Below, one piece after another: positions 1 through 6,605 of a DNA stretch of 28,423 nucleotides. Under the pieces are notes generated by a model, which was given only the letters and a program-made list of their open reading frames with translations, was not told the DNA's origin and did not search any database. A program made the position numbers and the translations under genes. Source of the stretch: JADJPL01 sp964607915. GTDB taxonomy: Bacteria; Bacteroidota; Bacteroidia; Chitinophagales; Saprospiraceae. Position 1 is the first letter of the stretch; each line of letters begins with the position of its first letter. The stretch covers positions 1 through 28,423 of the forward strand of contig CAZSMU010000033.1 of assembly GCA_964607915.1 (NCBI GenBank), in the 5' to 3' direction.

Positions 1-312
1 TCCTTCTTTTCAAAAAAACATAAAACGAATTTTTCAGGCCGCTTGCTGCAGGAACGCCAGCGGCAGGAAGCAAAAAATGCAGGGTTTTATCAGGCATCAT
101 CGGTGAAGTTGTGACATATCCGGAAATCGCACCGGGCTTCGTTTCACTCCGGTCAAATATACGAAAATACAGGTTGGAGTGCTTTTGTGAAAAGCGTACC
201 CTTTGTTTATGTTTAAAAATATTATTTTTTAAAAAAGGTAAAAATATTATTTTTATTCTTAAAAAACTCAATTGACCTTTAATGAAAATAAACCTGATGG
301 GAGGGATGCTTT
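1..312. other. AT-rich intergenic region, no gene recognised
   Basis: No coding frame with recognisable features lies here. The part next to the sialidase stop is very AT-rich and holds a 15-base direct repeat, AAAAATATTATTTTT, at 215-229 and 240-254. Each copy is itself close to palindromic. No GC-rich stem followed by a T run was found, so a classical terminator for the sialidase is not visible. Confidence 0.5.
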
Positions 313-1425
313 TCATTTAAACTCGTCGAACGACAGCTCTTTGAATACAATGCGCTCATACGCGCTTTTTTGCCCACCCTCGTAATAGCAGGCTAAATTG
401 CCATTGGGCAAAACCACCAGGTTGGAGTAGGCGGAAGGGCCTTCGTGAACGAGCGTGTACAGGGGCCAGGTTTTGCCCTGGTCGTAGGAGATGCGCACGG
501 TCATCCGGTTCCGGGCTTTTTGGTTAGCGGGGTTGGAAAAAGCGAGGAAAGGCTTGTGCCCTTTGTGGTCATACCACAGCAAGCTCGCCTGGCAGACAGG
601 CTCGACCAGGGTGCTGTCCGGCTGCGGTACAGACCAGGACTGGCCCCCGTCGCGACTGGTAGCTACCTGGCGCACGCGGGTGGCGTTGTAGTTTCGCATG
701 TTGAGCATCAGGGTTCCTTTCGGGAGTTCGGCCACGCTGCACTCATTGACCTGGTCGCTGGGGGTCGTACCGCCAAGTTGCCAGGAGCTACCGCCGTCAT
801 CGGAGTAGATGATGTGGGAAAAATATTTTTTGGTACCTGCCTCGATATGGTCACAGGGGATAATCAGACGCCCTTTGTAGGGTTTGTGCCGCAGTTGGAT
901 GCCATTACAGGGGCCGGTGGCGTACCAGGTCCAGTCGGGCTGTTTTACATCGGGCGTGATTTCCCGCGGATTTGACCAGCTCGCCCCTTCGTCGCCGGAA
1001 CGGAGCACAAAAATACGGCGCGTATCTTTGCTCTTGCCCTCAATGATTTGCGGTTCGTGGTCTTCTCCGAGGTTCCAGGTCGAAAGCAAGACGATATCGC
1101 CTGTTTGGCGATCCACCACAGGAGCGGGATTCCCGCAGGTATTGTCGGCATCATCCCATACAATCTGCATCGCCGACCAGCTCTTCCCGCCATCCGCCGA
1201 TCGCTTGAGCACCAGGTCAATATCGCCTGCATCGCCGCAATTTTTGCGGCGTGCTTCCGCGAAGGCCAGGAGCGTTCCCTGGGTAGTCGTTACGATGGCA
1301 GGGATGCGGTAGCAAGCATACCCGTCGTCCCCTGCCCTGAAAATGGGGGTCCCTTCCTGTGCCGAAGTGCTGAAGGGAGCAAGGAAAAGGGCGAGGAAAA
1401 AAAGTGTACCGGTCTTTCTGGTCAT
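313..1425 (-). CDS. Secreted exo-alpha-sialidase (GH33 family, BNR/Asp-box repeats)
   Basis: The product is 370 aa with an N-terminal signal peptide (cleavage near residues 20-22, after SAQ). It should remove terminal sialic acids from glycans outside the cytoplasm. Visible GH33 features are the YRIP arginine motif (Arg40), a GDAGDID segment at 64-70 that should carry the conserved acid/base aspartate, the NECS glutamate (Glu228), a second arginine of the triad in RNYN (Arg244), a third in NRM (Arg307), and a likely nucleophilic tyrosine in AYS (Tyr333). Five Asp-boxes of the form SxDxGxxW stand at 76, 143, 208, 257 and 313, as expected for a six-bladed propeller. The length fits a single catalytic domain with no carbohydrate-binding module. 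No type IX sorting domain is seen at the C terminus. It is transcribed alone, and no sialic acid lyase or transporter lies beside it. Confidence 0.9.
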   Translation of the reverse strand: MTRKTGTLFFLALFLAPFSTSAQEGTPIFRAGDDGYACYRIPAIVTTTQGTLLAFAEARRKNCGDAGDIDLVLKRSADGGKSWSAMQIVWDDADNTCGNPAPVVDRQTGDIVLLSTWNLGEDHEPQIIEGKSKDTRRIFVLRSGDEGASWSNPREITPDVKQPDWTWYATGPCNGIQLRHKPYKGRLIIPCDHIEAGTKKYFSHIIYSDDGGSSWQLGGTTPSDQVNECSVAELPKGTLMLNMRNYNATRVRQVATSRDGGQSWSVPQPDSTLVEPVCQASLLWYDHKGHKPFLAFSNPANQKARNRMTVRISYDQGKTWPLYTLVHEGPSAYSNLVVLPNGNLACYYEGGQKSAYERIVFKELSFDEFK

Positions 1426-1438
1426 AGCAGTGTTCTTT

Positions 1439-1503
1439 AGACTTGTTGCGAGGGGTCGGCTAAGAGGGAAAAAAGCCTCCTCGCTGACCCCCGCAACAAG
1501 TCT
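1439..1503. repeat. Dispersed palindromic element, copy 1
   Basis: The left arm (1439-1462) begins AGACTTGTTGCGAGGGGTC. The right arm (1481-1503) ends in the reverse complement, GACCCCCGCAACAAGTCT, with a one-base gap and two mismatches. The loop is about 18 bases and A-rich. The arm sequence recurs at 2131-2217 and 3830-3863, so this is a repeated element rather than a lone hairpin. It lies just upstream of the sialidase start, so it would form part of that gene's leader if transcription begins beyond it. Confidence 0.7.
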
Positions 1504-1554
1504 ATTAAAATTTTCCTAAATCTCCGGTATATTCGTTAATTAAAACTAAAACAG

Positions 1555-1585
1555 TTGAAAAGGACAGATTGGGTAAATATCTTTA
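1555..1585 (+). promoter_or_regulatory. Possible Bacteroidota-type promoter (TTG, 20 bases, TATCTTTA)
   Basis: A TTG at 1555-1557 and TATCTTTA at 1578-1585 are 20 bases apart. This is close to the -33 TTG / -7 TAnnTTTG pattern known for Bacteroidota, although the last base of the -7 box deviates. It would give a leader of about 130 bases before the ATG at 1725. Weak evidence. Confidence 0.3.
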
Positions 1586-1724
1586 TGAAATATTAATTTA
1601 TTCCAAATAATATTTTACCTATTTGTAAAAATATAGAACGGAAGGTATTTTCTCATCGAAGCATTATCCCGGGGTGTAAAGCCCCTTTCACCCATAGATT
1701 ATTAACCACTAAATTTACTTCACT

Positions 1725-2132
1725 ATGCGCAAATTGATTTTCCCTGCGTTCCTTTTGGGAGTACTTGCCCTGCTCTCTTTCACCACTATGCCAGGCGGAG
1801 GCGTTACCCGCCTGGGGAAAATGCTCTATCAGGTGGCTCCGGATTCCCGTATTCTCGATGCAGACAAACAGGCTATTTCCAACATTCTCAAAGCTGCGTA
1901 CAATGTAAGAGACCTTCAGGCAGCAGGGGAGATGCCCTTGCAACCAGTAGTCCTACAGGGGAAAAAGGGGGCCAACCCCAACTGGGTTGTAAATAAAAAG
2001 GCATTTGTTACGGCCGTAGACGAAAAGGCGATTCACTATGACGTGATCAAAACCGGGGTGTCCATCACAGACCTGGATCCGAACTTTGCCCGTATGAACA
2101 CCATCCTGGCCAAATACGCAGATTCTAAGTAA
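1725..2132 (+). CDS. Small secreted protein of unknown function
   Basis: The product is 135 aa. A signal peptide is clear: positively charged MRK, a hydrophobic run to about residue 20, then a glycine-rich stretch. The mature part is about 110 residues, lysine-rich, without cysteines or recognised motifs. It includes a predicted helical section (residues 45-65) and a segment of alternating hydrophobic residues around 85-115. I do not recognise the family. The start codon is the ATG just before the hydrophobic segment, with no Shine-Dalgarno signal, as is usual in Bacteroidota. The stop codon touches the left arm of the second palindromic element. The next genes on the same strand encode membrane-associated proteins, so a shared role at the envelope is possible but unproven. 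Confidence 0.7.
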   Translation: MRKLIFPAFLLGVLALLSFTTMPGGGVTRLGKMLYQVAPDSRILDADKQAISNILKAAYNVRDLQAAGEMPLQPVVLQGKKGANPNWVVNKKAFVTAVDEKAIHYDVIKTGVSITDLDPNFARMNTILAKYADSK

Positions 2133-2217
2133 ACAGACTTGTGGCGAGGGGAATCATCGAGTGGGCGATAAGCTGCTTTTGTTCTCTTCTCGCTGCCCCC
2201 TCGCCACAAGACTGTTT
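2131..2217. repeat. Dispersed palindromic element, copy 2
   Basis: The left arm (2131-2151) reads AAACAGACTTGTGGCGAGGG plus one G. The right arm (2196-2217) is its reverse complement with a single internal mismatch (ACTT versus TCTT) and one extra base. The loop is 44 bases. The core AGACTTGtGGCGAGGGG differs from copy 1 at one base. The element starts inside the stop codon of the upstream gene and ends 21 bases before the next ATG. A TTTT follows the right arm, so it could also weaken read-through. Confidence 0.7.
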
Positions 2218-2238
2218 TCCTACCTCAACCGATATCCA

Positions 2239-2829
2239 ATGAAGCGCGCTTTACTGCTTATTTTTTTCTGTATCCACCTCGGATTTTTGGTCTTCAACAA
2301 TGCCGTGATGACGAGGGAGACACATGTGGAATTTTTCAACCGGAAAGGAACCCGTCTGGATACACTCTTGAGCAGGATAATCCGCCACCCTGCCTTTCTG
2401 GCCTATGGCCGAATAACGGGACTTGAGACCGGATATGGTTTTTTCGGCTTCAATGTGCGCAGTACGGGCTTTGTCATCACCGAAAACTGCGGGCAGGCCT
2501 TTTACCCCGAATTCCAGTCGTTGGAAGCAGAAAACCGATACAGCGGATTGAGAGGGGCTTATATAGACTATCTCAAGTACAAGCACCCTATAGGCCGTAC
2601 GACAAGCCCCATAGACAGCCTCCAGGAAGATTACCTGGATTTGGTATTGAAAAATGTAGCGGCGTTTTCCCTTAAAGGCAAAGCCTTGGCCTGCGATAGC
2701 ACGTTTACCGGCTACTACATCCTCGAAGTCCCTACCTTAAAAGAAGCGAGTTCAGGGGCTGCCCCCTCGCCCAGTCTCGTTCCCGTAAAGAAATTTGCCT
2801 ATGTCGTTCGTGACGGATACCCTCGATAA
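2239..2829 (+). CDS. Membrane-anchored or secreted protein of unknown function upstream of an HTTM protein
   Basis: The product is 196 aa from the ATG at 2239. The open frame extends upstream to 2161, but that part lies in the palindromic element, and a basic-hydrophobic N terminus (MKRALLLIFF...) starts exactly at this ATG. Residues 4-22 form a signal peptide or one transmembrane anchor. The most striking motif is TGLETGYGFFGFNV at 60-73, an aromatic/glycine stretch that looks conserved in character. Two cysteines (in TENC and ALACD) lie in the outside portion. The reading frame overlaps the HTTM gene by 29 bases, which implies translational coupling and a joint function. From memory, small proteins with a similar TGYGFF-like stretch often precede HTTM genes in Bacteroidota; I cannot verify that here. 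Confidence 0.65.
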   Translation: MKRALLLIFFCIHLGFLVFNNAVMTRETHVEFFNRKGTRLDTLLSRIIRHPAFLAYGRITGLETGYGFFGFNVRSTGFVITENCGQAFYPEFQSLEAENRYSGLRGAYIDYLKYKHPIGRTTSPIDSLQEDYLDLVLKNVAAFSLKGKALACDSTFTGYYILEVPTLKEASSGAAPSPSLVPVKKFAYVVRDGYPR

Positions 2830-3724
2830 GCTGCTGCCTCCGGCGAATCAAATTAATCCAGTTTGGCTCCCCGGATTCCGGATACTGGGCAGTCTGTTCC
2901 TGTTGCTCCACTTCCTGTCCATGCTCCCCGATTTTTATTCGTTCTGGGGCGAGGAAGCGTTGGTGTATCCCGACATCCTGGATGCCCATACCGATGCGTT
3001 GGTGCCCACCATACTGGACTTGCAGCGCTTTGTGAACAAGTATATCCCGGTGGGGTTCCATACCGTTTTGATCTCAGTCGCAAGTTTGTATGTGCTCTCG
3101 CTTTGTACGCTGGCATTGGGGTTGGGGGTTCGATTATCGGCTGCTATTGCCTTATCGGCCCATCTGGTACTCATGTATTCGATCGAACTTTTTGTTTACG
3201 GCGTGGATTTCATGACTTCCATCTGCCTTTTTTACATGCTGATTTTCCCGGTTGGGAAGTACTATAGCCTGGATAACTATTTCAGGCGTAGGTCCTCTGC
3301 CGGGGCAACAGACAGTCGGTTTTTTATCGGATTGTTTCAGGCTCACTGGAGCCTCGCCTACTTTTTCTCTGGTTTGGCCAAGGCGCTGGGGCCCACCTGG
3401 TGGAATGGCGAGGCCATTTGGAAATCCCTGCACAGCTACAACCAAACCGGGCTTTTGAACCCCGACTTCTGGAGCCCTTACCCGGTGTTGCTGACGGTGG
3501 TCGGAATAAGTACGGTACTGCTGGAGTTGTTATACCCTGTTGGGGTCCGCATCCGACTATTGCGGAAACCCTGGGTTTTAAGTATTATCCTTATGCACCT
3601 CAGTATCGGAGCGATGCTGGGGCTGTATTTTTTCTCCGGTATCATGATACTAATCAATCTGGTTGGCTTCTGGTTTCCCTATCTGCACAGATCCGATAGC
3701 GCCCGTGCGGTTCCTGTCTCTTAA
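2801..3724 (+). CDS. HTTM domain membrane protein (vitamin K-dependent gamma-carboxylase-like)
   Basis: The product is 307 aa from the ATG at 2801; a TTG two codons upstream is the alternative. It has about seven to eight hydrophobic segments, the first near residues 26-42 and the last near 275-292. The HTTM-family signature lies near residues 179-207: a glutamine-aromatic start (FQAHW), an aromatic SGLAK segment (AYFFSGLAKALGP) and the terminal TWWNGEAIW. HTTM proteins are related to the membrane part of vitamin K-dependent gamma-glutamyl carboxylase. Most bacterial members have no known substrate, and many lack the carboxylase's C-terminal soluble domain, as this one does. The gene overlaps the upstream unknown gene by 29 bases, so the two are almost certainly co-translated. 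Assignment to HTTM is based on motif recognition; the reaction is unknown. Confidence 0.7.
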   Translation: MSFVTDTLDKLLPPANQINPVWLPGFRILGSLFLLLHFLSMLPDFYSFWGEEALVYPDILDAHTDALVPTILDLQRFVNKYIPVGFHTVLISVASLYVLSLCTLALGLGVRLSAAIALSAHLVLMYSIELFVYGVDFMTSICLFYMLIFPVGKYYSLDNYFRRRSSAGATDSRFFIGLFQAHWSLAYFFSGLAKALGPTWWNGEAIWKSLHSYNQTGLLNPDFWSPYPVLLTVVGISTVLLELLYPVGVRIRLLRKPWVLSIILMHLSIGAMLGLYFFSGIMILINLVGFWFPYLHRSDSARAVPVS

Positions 3725-3812
3725 AATCCCTTATCCTCTGAACTTTACACCAACTATTTACACTATGGCTTAGCGCCTTCAGGATTTTCTTCTGGTGCTT
3801 GCTTTGGGTCGC

Positions 3813-3820
3813 TATATTTG
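3813..3820 (+). promoter_or_regulatory. -7 box TATATTTG upstream of the decarboxylase
   Basis: TATATTTG matches the Bacteroidota -7 consensus TAnnTTTG at every fixed position. It lies 82 bases before the ATG at 3903 and after the upstream in-frame ATG at 3795, so transcripts from here could only use the later start. No TTG at the expected -33 distance was found. Confidence 0.45.
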
Positions 3821-3829
3821 TAATGGATT

Positions 3830-3863
3830 GGACCCCCTGATAATCCCCTCTCGCAACAAGTCT
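3830..3863. repeat. Dispersed palindromic element, copy 3 (half element, inverted)
   Basis: Read on the minus strand this begins AGACTTGTTGCGAGAGGGG and continues with ATTATCAGGGGG, matching the left half of copies 1 and 2. The partner arm is missing. Instead, short sequences flanking it, ATGGATTGGA (3823-3832) and TCTAATCCAT (3861-3870), pair 9 of 10 bases. It falls in the predicted 5' leader of the decarboxylase. Confidence 0.6.
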
Positions 3864-3902
3864 AATCCATTTCACCGGGTTCATTTCACTAAAATACGTT
3901 GT

Positions 3903-5306
3903 ATGACTACTATCCAACGAAGGATGTTTGAAGAACGGGGCGACCCGTCCTTATTCCGGCAGGTGCTGGAGCACGGCTTGCAGTACATGTACAGTATCCC
4001 CGATCGCCGGGTGTTCCCGGAAGGAGAGGCGATTGCCGGTCTGTCGTACTTCGAAGAACCGCTTCCCGAACTACCGGCGGAGGCAAAAGGGGTGCTGCAC
4101 CTCCTGCAGCAGCAGGGTGCCCCGGCGACGGTAGCTACTACGGGGGCTCGTTACTTCGGGTTCGTCACCGGGAATATGGTGCCGGCCGGACAGGCCGCCA
4201 AGCTATTGGCTACGTTCTGGGATCAGGTGAGTGCCATGTATGTGCTTTCGCCTCTTGCCGCCAAGTTGGAGCAAGTCGTAGAAGGGTGGCTCCGCACTTC
4301 TTTCCATCTGCCTGGCGATGTCGTGGCGGGCTTCGTCAGTGGTTCTTCTGTGGCCAATCTATGTGGGCTCGCAGCAGGAAGGTACCGGCTCCTGCAAAAC
4401 CAGGGTTGGGATGTCAACCGAAAAGGCTTGGCCCAGGCACCCCCTTTGCGCATAGTGCTGGGCAAGGAAGCTCATTCCACTATCCTGAAAATGGTCAGCC
4501 TGCTCGGCTTTGGACTGGATTGCGTAGAGTGGGTCGAAACCGATGCCCAGGGACGTATCATTCCGGAACAAATCCCGGAACTGGACTCTTCTACCTTGCT
4601 GGTCCTCCAGGCGGGAAATGTAAACAGCGGAGCCTTCGACGACTTTGGCGCAATATGCCGGAAGGCAAAAGAAAAAGGGGCCTGGATACATATTGACGGC
4701 GCCTTTGGACTTTGGGCCGCTGCGGTGGACTCGTTAAAAGCACTCACCGTCGGTATCGAGTATGCGGATTCCTGGGCCGTGGATGGGCATAAAACGCTCA
4801 ATACGCCATATGATTCGGGGATTATACTTTGTGCCGACCAGGAAGCGCTGAGCAGCGCCCTTCACATGAGCGCCGGCTACATCATACTCAGCGACCATCG
4901 CGACGGGATGCTCTACACGCCCGAAATGTCGCGACGAGCCCGGATTGTAGAACTTTGGGCCACGATGAAATACCTCGGCGTGCAGGGGATCGACCAGATG
5001 ATCCACGAACTGCACCGCCGGGCGGTACAGTTCGCCGAAGGGCTAGCTTCCACCAAGGGGTTCACGGTGCTGAACGACGTAGTCTTCAATCAGGTAGCCG
5101 TCGCCTGTGAGAATGACGAGCGCACCGACCAGGTCTTGGCCCGTATTCAACAGGACGGCACCTGCTGGGTGGGCGGTTCCTTTTGGAAGGGCAGGAGGAT
5201 TATCCGCATCAGCGTCTGTTCGTGGATGACAACGACGGAGGATATTCAGGTATCTATAGCTGCGTTTCAGGCTGCCCTGCATGCGGTGGAGGGCAGCCAG
5301 GCGTAA
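3903..5306 (+). CDS. PLP-dependent group II amino-acid decarboxylase family protein
   Basis: The product is 467 aa from the ATG at 3903. The frame continues upstream to 3795, but that stretch lies over the -7 box and the palindromic half element and has no protein-like features. Fold-type I signatures of the glutamate/aromatic amino-acid decarboxylase group are visible. These are a phosphate-binding FVSGSS segment near 144-149, the histidine that stacks on PLP in EAHST (His191), the aspartate that contacts the pyridine nitrogen in HIDGAFG (Asp265), and the Schiff-base lysine in DGHKTLN (Lys297). The length is typical of bacterial single-domain members. The substrate cannot be read from sequence: candidates are aromatic amino acids, glutamate, aspartate or cysteine sulfinate. 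It is cytoplasmic and stands alone, with no neighbouring amino-acid antiporter, so an acid-resistance role is not supported. It converges with the serine hydrolase gene, 10 bases away. Confidence 0.85.
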   Translation: MTTIQRRMFEERGDPSLFRQVLEHGLQYMYSIPDRRVFPEGEAIAGLSYFEEPLPELPAEAKGVLHLLQQQGAPATVATTGARYFGFVTGNMVPAGQAAKLLATFWDQVSAMYVLSPLAAKLEQVVEGWLRTSFHLPGDVVAGFVSGSSVANLCGLAAGRYRLLQNQGWDVNRKGLAQAPPLRIVLGKEAHSTILKMVSLLGFGLDCVEWVETDAQGRIIPEQIPELDSSTLLVLQAGNVNSGAFDDFGAICRKAKEKGAWIHIDGAFGLWAAAVDSLKALTVGIEYADSWAVDGHKTLNTPYDSGIILCADQEALSSALHMSAGYIILSDHRDGMLYTPEMSRRARIVELWATMKYLGVQGIDQMIHELHRRAVQFAEGLASTKGFTVLNDVVFNQVAVACENDERTDQVLARIQQDGTCWVGGSFWKGRRIIRISVCSWMTTTEDIQVSIAAFQAALHAVEGSQA

Positions 5307-5316
5307 CGCAGTCCTG

Positions 5317-6552
5317 TCAATCCTTCCTCCATGCGCTCAAGTCCGGTTTCCGCCTTCGGGGCCGCTGGAGTTCGTAGGCGTGGACGGCTTGTCCTAGTTT
5401 AGATAAAAAGGGCATACCTGTTTCGTCGTATTCGTAGCGGTTGTCGTTGAGGATGCCATCTGCATTGACGTAGATAGTGGCGGCCAGCATGAATTCTACG
5501 GAGTTGCGGAGGTCGGCTACATAGGCGATATCGGTCAAAAAGCCGTAAGAGGTGCCCACCTTGTTGAAGATGCGGATATCGCCGGGCATGGGGTCCTGGC
5601 GGTCGCCGTAGAGGAAAAATTTGACGTAGCTGTCGTAGTATTCCGCGGGGTCGTATTTTGGGTAGTCCGATTCGCGGGGCAGCATGGACATCGTTTTGTA
5701 TAAAAAATCGTAGTCCTCGTCGCTGAGTTGAAACCTGCGCGCCGGAGGCACGTCTTCGGGGAACATCACTGCCTGAAGCATATCGTGGAGCTCGCGCAGC
5801 CCCACATAGTTGCGGAAGCTAAAGTCGAAGGGTTGCTGTACGAGTTCTTCCCGGTTGTTGATATGACCTGTGCCGACGATTTGGGAGCCCAAGGCCATAT
5901 CGAGCGGTTCGGCTTTGCTGAACACTTCGCCCTGGTGGTAGCGCAGGGAGCCGTCTGTGTCGTAAAAAGAAACAGGATTGGTGTAGCGGTTGGCCACCGA
6001 GTCAAAGCCCGGTACGGAGAGGCGGTGTACGATACGAGTACGCGCATAGCCTTTGTCCCGCAACTGCTCATGGATATACCCCTGTCCGAGGAACTCATAG
6101 AGTCGGTTGAACGCATCATTATCGCTGACTAAAAAAATCTTTTTGACGTAGTGGGCCACGGAGGGCAGCCCGTCCCGTGCCGTGCTGTCGGATTGGACTG
6201 CGGTCTGCGGGGGCCGTGCGGCCCCTATGCGCATGGTGCTGTGTTTATCAAGCCCCAGGATGCGCAGTTGCCGGATTTTTTCCATAGCTAAAAAAGCGGC
6301 CGGCATTTTCACGGTGCTTGCCGGATTGAAGTACTGGGCTGTATCCCCAAACGCAAAGGTGCGGAAGTGCGGCCGGTTGCGGGCATCGCGGTCAATCTGG
6401 GTATAGACAATCTGTATGCGGTACTTGTCAGACTGTGCAATCAGGGTATCCATGCCGGCGGGCAACCTATTCAGGATATCCAGCAGAGGGGATTGGGAAA
6501 GAGACGGAAAACCGAGCAGGACGAACAAGAGAAGGCTGTACAAACGCGCCAT
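5317..6552 (-). CDS. Secreted serine hydrolase of the class A beta-lactamase / penicillin-binding fold
   Basis: The product is 411 aa with a signal peptide (residues 1-20, ending SLSQ). The three active-site motifs of the serine beta-lactamase/transpeptidase fold can be placed: SxxK as STVK (79-82, Ser79 the nucleophile), SDN (143-145), and a KTG-box variant, KVGTSYG (331-337). The ExxLN omega-loop motif that carries the deacylating glutamate of true class A beta-lactamases is not visible between SDN and the KTG box. A long insert of about 185 residues separates those two motifs. It may therefore be a peptidase, carboxypeptidase or esterase acting in the periplasm rather than a resistance enzyme. 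It is divergently arranged with the serine racemase-like gene, sharing a 53-base spacer. The N-terminal ATG directly precedes the hydrophobic signal, which fixes the start. Confidence 0.75.
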   Translation of the reverse strand: MARLYSLLLFVLLGFPSLSQSPLLDILNRLPAGMDTLIAQSDKYRIQIVYTQIDRDARNRPHFRTFAFGDTAQYFNPASTVKMPAAFLAMEKIRQLRILGLDKHSTMRIGAARPPQTAVQSDSTARDGLPSVAHYVKKIFLVSDNDAFNRLYEFLGQGYIHEQLRDKGYARTRIVHRLSVPGFDSVANRYTNPVSFYDTDGSLRYHQGEVFSKAEPLDMALGSQIVGTGHINNREELVQQPFDFSFRNYVGLRELHDMLQAVMFPEDVPPARRFQLSDEDYDFLYKTMSMLPRESDYPKYDPAEYYDSYVKFFLYGDRQDPMPGDIRIFNKVGTSYGFLTDIAYVADLRNSVEFMLAATIYVNADGILNDNRYEYDETGMPFLSKLGQAVHAYELQRPRRRKPDLSAWRKD

Positions 6553-6559
6553 AATTGTG

Positions 6560-6567
6560 TATTTTTG
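6560..6567 (+). promoter_or_regulatory. -7 box TATTTTTG upstream of the serine racemase-like gene
   Basis: TATTTTTG matches the Bacteroidota TAnnTTTG consensus and stands 38 bases before the ATG at 6606 in the 53-base divergent spacer. No clear -33 TTG is present at the usual distance; that region would fall inside the start of the divergent hydrolase gene. Confidence 0.5.
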
Positions 6568-6605
6568 AGTGAAAAATACAAATAATCCTGAAAAGGTACA
6601 GCGCT

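Larger units (their letters stand above)
1426..1724. other. Divergent intergenic region with palindrome and possible promoter
   Basis: This 299-base spacer separates the sialidase (-) from the small secreted protein gene (+). It holds a large imperfect palindrome at 1439-1503, 14 bases from the sialidase start, then AT-rich sequence that includes a weak Bacteroidota-type promoter at 1555-1585. No coding sequence was recognised. Confidence 0.5.

Noticed and set aside
445..975. 176-aa plus-strand open frame inside the sialidase gene
   Set aside because: It is antisense to a gene with clear GH33 motifs, has no signal or family features, and arises from the composition of the real gene.
5317..6552. 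Antibiotic resistance beta-lactamase
   Set aside because: The SxxK and SDN motifs fit, but the ExxLN motif is not found and the spacing to the KTG box is too long; a resistance call is not supported.
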